This document shows positions 61,001 to 64,000 of a stretch of DNA of 64,000 nucleotides, in pieces (the stretch's first letter is position 1; each line of letters begins with the position of its first letter). Source of the stretch: CAXBOO01 sp963977425 (GTDB taxonomy: Bacteria; Bacteroidota; Bacteroidia; Flavobacteriales_D; Luteibaculaceae); contig CAXBOO010000005.1 of the NCBI GenBank assembly GCA_963977425.1, positions 124,001-188,000 on the forward strand, in the 5' to 3' direction. A program made the translations under genes and the position numbers. The notes under the pieces are model-generated. The model made no database searches. It was not told the DNA's origin and was given only the letters and a program-made list of their open reading frames with translations.

Positions 61001-63082
61001 ATTTTCGGCTGTTGAGCTTTCGCCATCTCCAAAATCCCATAAATACGATGTACTGCCTACACTCTTATTCTGAAAAGTAACTTGGTAATCTGTACAATTG
61101 TTGCTCGCTACATAATCAAAATCGACTGATATTTCAGGATTTACGACCACCAAACTGGTTGTAGAATCTTTACAGCCTACACCACTTACAGCCACCAATT
61201 TCACATCTAAATCTTTTGCCGCACCAGTATTATTGAAATATTGATGATTTACATGAATATTCTGTGACGTTGTACCATCACCCAAATCCCAAAAATAGGT
61301 TGTTGCTCCATTGGATGTATTGAAAAAGTCGACATAAAAAGGCGCGCACCCAATTGCTGGAGACAACGTAAAACTAGCGTTTGGCAATGGAAATATTCGA
61401 AGAGATTTTTGTTCTTCGGTAGAACACAAAGTTCCATTGGCTTTTAGTTTAACAATGTAAGTACCATCAGCCAAATACAAATGATTTGGAGTTTCAGCAC
61501 TAGATAAAGATCCGTCACCAAAATCCCACTCCCAGCTTACGATAGGATCTTCCGGGTCTTCAACTGTTGTATTAGTAAATCGCACCTCAGCAAGTGCACA
61601 GGTATCAGGCACTTCAAAATCAACCATCGGAGATTGAATAACTTCAACAGAATCCCACTTTGTATGTTTACACCCTTTCACTGTTGCCACTTCCAGACTC
61701 ACATAATATTTTCCAGGTGAAGGAAAAGTTTGAGGACCAGGAGACGCTTGAGTACTTGTATTCCCATTTCCGAAATTCCAATTGTATGAGAATGCATCAA
61801 TAGATTCATCGGTAAATGAGACGGTAAGTTGATTGCACGCTCGTTGAGTTGGGAAAGAAAAATCGGCAATAGGGTTTGGCAACACTACAACTTGAACTTC
61901 AGCGGTATCTTTACATGAGAGAGTAGCATTGGCTACATCAACTGCCAAACGAATGATTTTAATGCCTGGTGTATCGTAGTTAATGGTCTCTAGAGCAGAT
62001 GGATCAAAATTTCTCCAACCATTACCATCGTCCGCATTGAAACGAAAAACATTTGCCGGAGCTAGTGTTCCGTTAGTAAACGTTACATCTTCACCCAAGC
62101 AAATACTGTCTTTATCAGCACTTAAAACCGCAAAAGGAGGATCGATGATTTCAATGGTTTTGATAACACTCACAATCCCACAAAAACTAGAATCTTTTAA
62201 TTCAACACTGTAGGTTCCAACTGCGGGATACACTAAAGTTCGCGGAGTTGTTGGTGGCCAAGGTCTCCAGTCGATAATAGAATCTTGACCTGGACCAAAG
62301 AAATCAATAAATCGCCAGTATTCAAATCTTTGAGACGTGTTGCCTTCATCAGGCTTAGAACAATTTCTATACGTTGAATTGGTGTAAGTAACTTCGTTGT
62401 CTGGCCAACATAAAAGGTCGTTGCTTGCGCTAATCGCAGGATCATCTAAATCCCATATTTGAACGGGTTCAAAAGTTGCTTCAGACGGCGTAGTACTGCA
62501 ATAATTTTGCGCTCGCAACAAAACCCGTGTATTGCATGTTACAGTACCTCTTTCGTACGTGTGGGTAATGGTTTGACCTGCATTACTAGCATCCAATACA
62601 CCTAAGGTTGTACCATCGCCAAACTCCCAGAAATAAGTTGTATTTGGGCTATTTCCTGTAGAACTGTTCAAAAAATCCATGTTACCTGGAGCACAAACTT
62701 GAATTACTCCACCTGGTGGCACTTGAATAGAAGCCTTTACTGGCAACTCGGATACAAACAGTCCTGTAACGGTACACCCATTTGCTGTTATCGTAATAGT
62801 ATAATTGGCAATACCTGCAGGATAATTGTGGTATATACTAGACCCAGCAGCCAATCCGACTCCTGTTTCTGTATTTCCGTCACCCCAATTGATCGTATAC
62901 GGACCTAAATCAATATCAGCAACTATATTCATTGTATAGGCGCCTGCTGTACAATTTTTCCAAAGTGGCTGATCTACGTAATCGTCGGTGCTATCAAAAA
63001 ATTTTGGACATTGTGCATAACCCACTATACTCACCAAAAGTAAGAGTGCTATAAGAGGTATTTTGATGGATTTATTATGCAT
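58067..63082 (-). CDS. Giant PKD-repeat surface protein, T9SS type B (gliding motility-associated C-terminal)
   Basis: 1671 residues from the ATG at 63082, which begins a signal peptide (MHNKSIKIPLIALLLLVSIVGYAQ); the frame is open to 63175 but that part lacks a signal. About 16 PKD-like domains follow, each ~85-95 residues with a core such as YxWDFGDGxxSxxxNPxH. Most have one Cys in a GCSPLxVxF opening and one in a GCxDT closing segment, suggesting one disulfide per repeat. The last ~95 residues (NAFTPSNDGNN...YHLQIFTRWGELIFES...GDLTLLR) are the T9SS type B sorting domain. Likely a surface adhesin; cotranscribed with porP/sprF. Confidence 0.93.
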   Translation of the reverse strand: MHNKSIKIPLIALLLLVSIVGYAQCPKFFDSTDDYVDQPLWKNCTAGAYTMNIVADIDLGPYTINWGDGNTETGVGLAAGSSIYHNYPAGIANYTITITANGCTVTGLFVSELPVKASIQVPPGGVIQVCAPGNMDFLNSSTGNSPNTTYFWEFGDGTTLGVLDASNAGQTITHTYERGTVTCNTRVLLRAQNYCSTTPSEATFEPVQIWDLDDPAISASNDLLCWPDNEVTYTNSTYRNCSKPDEGNTSQRFEYWRFIDFFGPGQDSIIDWRPWPPTTPRTLVYPAVGTYSVELKDSSFCGIVSVIKTIEIIDPPFAVLSADKDSICLGEDVTFTNGTLAPANVFRFNADDGNGWRNFDPSALETINYDTPGIKIIRLAVDVANATLSCKDTAEVQVVVLPNPIADFSFPTQRACNQLTVSFTDESIDAFSYNWNFGNGNTSTQASPGPQTFPSPGKYYVSLEVATVKGCKHTKWDSVEVIQSPMVDFEVPDTCALAEVRFTNTTVEDPEDPIVSWEWDFGDGSLSSAETPNHLYLADGTYIVKLKANGTLCSTEEQKSLRIFPLPNASFTLSPAIGCAPFYVDFFNTSNGATTYFWDLGDGTTSQNIHVNHQYFNNTGAAKDLDVKLVAVSGVGCKDSTTSLVVVNPEISVDFDYVASNNCTDYQVTFQNKSVGSTSYLWDFGDGESSTAENPVHVYTNTGSFTSDFTVVLTVSNDQGCTQTLTKDISVAPEARFGFTASPDSGCSPLNVTFIAKTGAVSYDWLFPDGSTASGVVVNKTFTNPGSIDASFTVKLTAQTSEGCTDVQQKDIVVFPIPKADFSPSPVSGCSPLDVLLVNNSLNANNVQWLFGDGSGLDTTNVNVNHTYINTSGATATFDCRLIVESGFGCKDTVVRQIEVYSGIDAQINQGLAGCSPFVQTFEANGGDTYEWDFGNGQSSTNSTETITYLNSSASASQFYNVQLVAKSLSGCEDTVRGVVEVYPNPIAAFTSNVTSGCSPLLANFTNESIGANKYFWNINGGTVEKSFNPFDTILVNNGSFSDVQNIKLQVQTDKGCISEVDKDITVYPKVTAKFVHDSVACSPFSVPFFNLSINGNSYQWDFGTVGISNESNPRKTFSNSTVDTAFYPLSLIAKSQYGCTDTAYSRVKVLPSPIADFTLSTLASCEPATVDFENISVAADRYQWDFGSGVKEEISDAQFSRTFENPNAFVVQRSILLIATNTGGCVDSMVQVLNLFPRIVAEFQDPNNGCSPLELNLNNISQGYSSSRWDFNGEKVYTSTNAVHTFINTSFVDEAKTIQLIVENNYGCKDTAEFDIVVYAVPNTSFDVSPDLVQRYPASTFSFDNTTPGTWNYVWDFGNGITSTLENPADVTYATWGKYNVMLVANDNECADSVLKIVEVLGPYPEAIFIGGGEDCVPASIAFSDQSNYAVTWLWNFGDGESSSLQNPIHRYRDVGVYSVSLTVRGPNGESDVVSKQDIVVVNPNANASFTFSPEKAHLKSEPIDFINLSLNATSYEWDFGDGITSTEENPSHFYQAVGIYSVQLIADNEFSCPDTVIYTNSIDIFSGGIIEFPNAFTPSNDGNNADGRYNENAIDNNVFFPLYKEVKDYHLQIFTRWGELIFESFDVKIGWNGTINGEAAQQDVYVFKVEGTFEDNNRFEKVGDLTLLR

Positions 63083-63183
63083 GCCTACTATTAAGACGTT
63101 GAAACAATACCAAAGTTGGGTTTTTATTTCACTTATCCTATCATAATCGACACGAACAAAATATATTTCGCTCAACCACTCAA

Positions 63184-63666
63184 TTAAATCTTTAATTCAA
63201 GCAACAATTTTGCTACGATAGGACACATCCTAGAATTAAGTTCATTGATTTTATTGATTCCGATAAAATTCTTTCTATCGGTGTGCGGAAATTCACGACA
63301 AGCTAATGGTCGGTCTTTGTATATGCTACAACAGTTGTTTGATTCAAGAAACAAGCATGGAGAAGATTTTAATGCATAATGCCCATCTGTATCTAAAAAC
63401 AAATGTTCATCGGCAAACTCTCTTTGATTGAAACCTGCAGCTTTTGAAACCCTTTTGATATCGACATCTCGATAGATTGGACTGGTAGTTTTACAGCAAT
63501 TGGCACAATCCAAACAATCTATGCTTTCGGTAATTTCCTCTTGCAATGGATGTATAAGTGCATCGGCTTTTTTTGCACCTAACCCATTCAATCTCTTAAG
63601 TTTTTCTTTTATTTCTTTCCTTCTACTTTTAGCAGATTGAAGCAAATCGGCATACTCTTCTTTCAT
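63184..63666 (-). CDS. YkgJ-type cysteine-cluster protein
   Basis: 160 residues. An N-terminal basic coiled segment is followed by CLDCANCCKTTSPIY (C51, C54, C57, C58) and later PCLFLESNNCCSIYKDRPLACREFPH, the cysteine pattern of the YkgJ/UPF0153 family that binds zinc or an iron-sulfur cluster. Function unknown. Its start overlaps the stop of the upstream cytochrome c peroxidase gene by 4 bases, suggesting a shared redox transcript. Confidence 0.88.
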   Translation of the reverse strand: MKEEYADLLQSAKSRRKEIKEKLKRLNGLGAKKADALIHPLQEEITESIDCLDCANCCKTTSPIYRDVDIKRVSKAAGFNQREFADEHLFLDTDGHYALKSSPCLFLESNNCCSIYKDRPLACREFPHTDRKNFIGINKINELNSRMCPIVAKLLLELKI

Positions 63667-64000
63667 GGTTGAAATGGATTAGAAAAACTTGTATCAGTGA
63701 GCAACGACGGATCGTCCAAAGTTTTCAAAAATGCAATCAGACTTCGTTTATCAGCTTCCGGTAATTTCAATCCACCTGAGGTATATTTCATAAAAGGATC
63801 AATGGTAGAACTTGCGTGTCCACCTGTATTATAATGTTCAATGACTTCTTCCAAAGTGGCGAATCGACCATCGTGCATATAAGGGGCCGTAAAACTCAAA
63901 TTACGCAGAGTCGGTGTTTTAAAACGCCCCATATCTTTACTATCTCCAGTAACTCCACCGGCACCTAAGTCGGCAAAAATTGAATCTAAACCGTTGTTAT
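63663..64000 (-). CDS. Di-heme cytochrome c peroxidase (MauG-like), C-terminal part
   Basis: Open to the right edge of the window: the frame continues upstream of the Met at 63932 with NNGLDSIFADLGAGGV. The visible ~112 residues include GRFKTPTLRNLSFTAPYMHDGRFATLEEVIEHYN and end in DKRSLIAFLKTL, the C-terminal signature of bacterial di-heme cytochrome c peroxidases, including the axial-Met/His region YMHDG. Heme-binding CXXCH motifs would lie beyond the window. It likely reduces hydrogen peroxide in the periplasm. Confidence 0.9.
   Translation of the reverse strand, partial: NNGLDSIFADLGAGGVTGDSKDMGRFKTPTLRNLSFTAPYMHDGRFATLEEVIEHYNTGGHASSTIDPFMKYTSGGLKLPEADKRSLIAFLKTLDDPSLLTDTSFSNPFQP

Noticed and set aside
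58500..62900. Regularly spaced similar DNA segments as a possible CRISPR or satellite array
   Set aside because: The repetition is at protein level (PKD motif WDFG) within one continuous reading frame, with diverged DNA and no identical repeats.
63083..63175. Upstream extension of the PKD-repeat protein
   Set aside because: The segment is charged and lacks signal features; the ATG at 63082 begins a clean signal peptide.
1..64000. Mobile elements, phage genes, CRISPR arrays, rRNA
   Set aside because: No transposase, integrase, phage structural gene, repeat-spacer array or rRNA signature was seen; gene content is housekeeping and envelope functions.

Overview
The window is a gene-dense, low-GC (roughly 38-40% by eye) chromosomal stretch from a member of the Bacteroidota, most likely the Flavobacteriia or a close lineage. 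The evidence is several type IX secretion (T9SS) cargo proteins with C-terminal sorting domains, a PorP/SprF protein, GLPGLI and DUF1573 families, a TonB-receptor-like barrel with a CarboxypepD_reg domain, a ribosomal protein S16 with a long acidic tail, and recurrent TAnnTTTG promoter elements in place of sigma70 -10 boxes. The genus cannot be told from the sequence. I see no phage, IS element, CRISPR array or rRNA, and no gap over 300 bases without a gene.

Layout. 1-6.4 kb: end of an AIM24-like gene, redoxin, nitroreductase, small membrane proteins, a MarR-YceI pair, an esterase-lipoprotein pair, a voltage-gated-type K+ channel with a zinc-ribbon tail, and acyl-carrier-protein phosphodiesterase. 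6.5-12.8 kb: LytS/LytTR two-component pair, GLPGLI protein with an outer-membrane barrel, two DUF1573 proteins. 12.9-21.4 kb: aminotransferase, DPP-IV-like peptidase followed by two POT peptide transporters, a periplasmic thioredoxin and citrate synthase; together these look like peptide uptake feeding central metabolism. 21.5-29.4 kb: a helical hypothetical protein, a secreted cysteine protease with duplicated FN3-GEVED modules, a glycosyltransferase, a fatty-acid desaturase and tRNA-His. 29.4-40.7 kb: glycosyltransferase-flippase pair, bshB1, rpsP-rimM-trmN6, saccharopine dehydrogenase-like gene, pckA, rsmE and small conserved genes.

40.7-51.3 kb is dominated by histidine: a complete, tightly overlapped hisGDCBH-A-F-IE operon on the minus strand. 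It is preceded by an 18-residue leader peptide with four His codons in five, and by a strong intrinsic terminator: a translational attenuator. A mutually exclusive antiterminator pairing can be drawn between the leader ORF and the terminator. hisS lies just upstream and tRNA-His about 18 kb away. hisS follows a rimK plus retropepsin-like protease pair.

51.4-64 kb: an alpha/beta-fused 2-oxoacid dehydrogenase E1, a lamin-tail-domain T9SS protein, a PorP/SprF protein paired with a 1671-residue PKD-repeat T9SS type B protein, a cysteine-cluster protein, and the end of a di-heme cytochrome c peroxidase that runs off the right edge.
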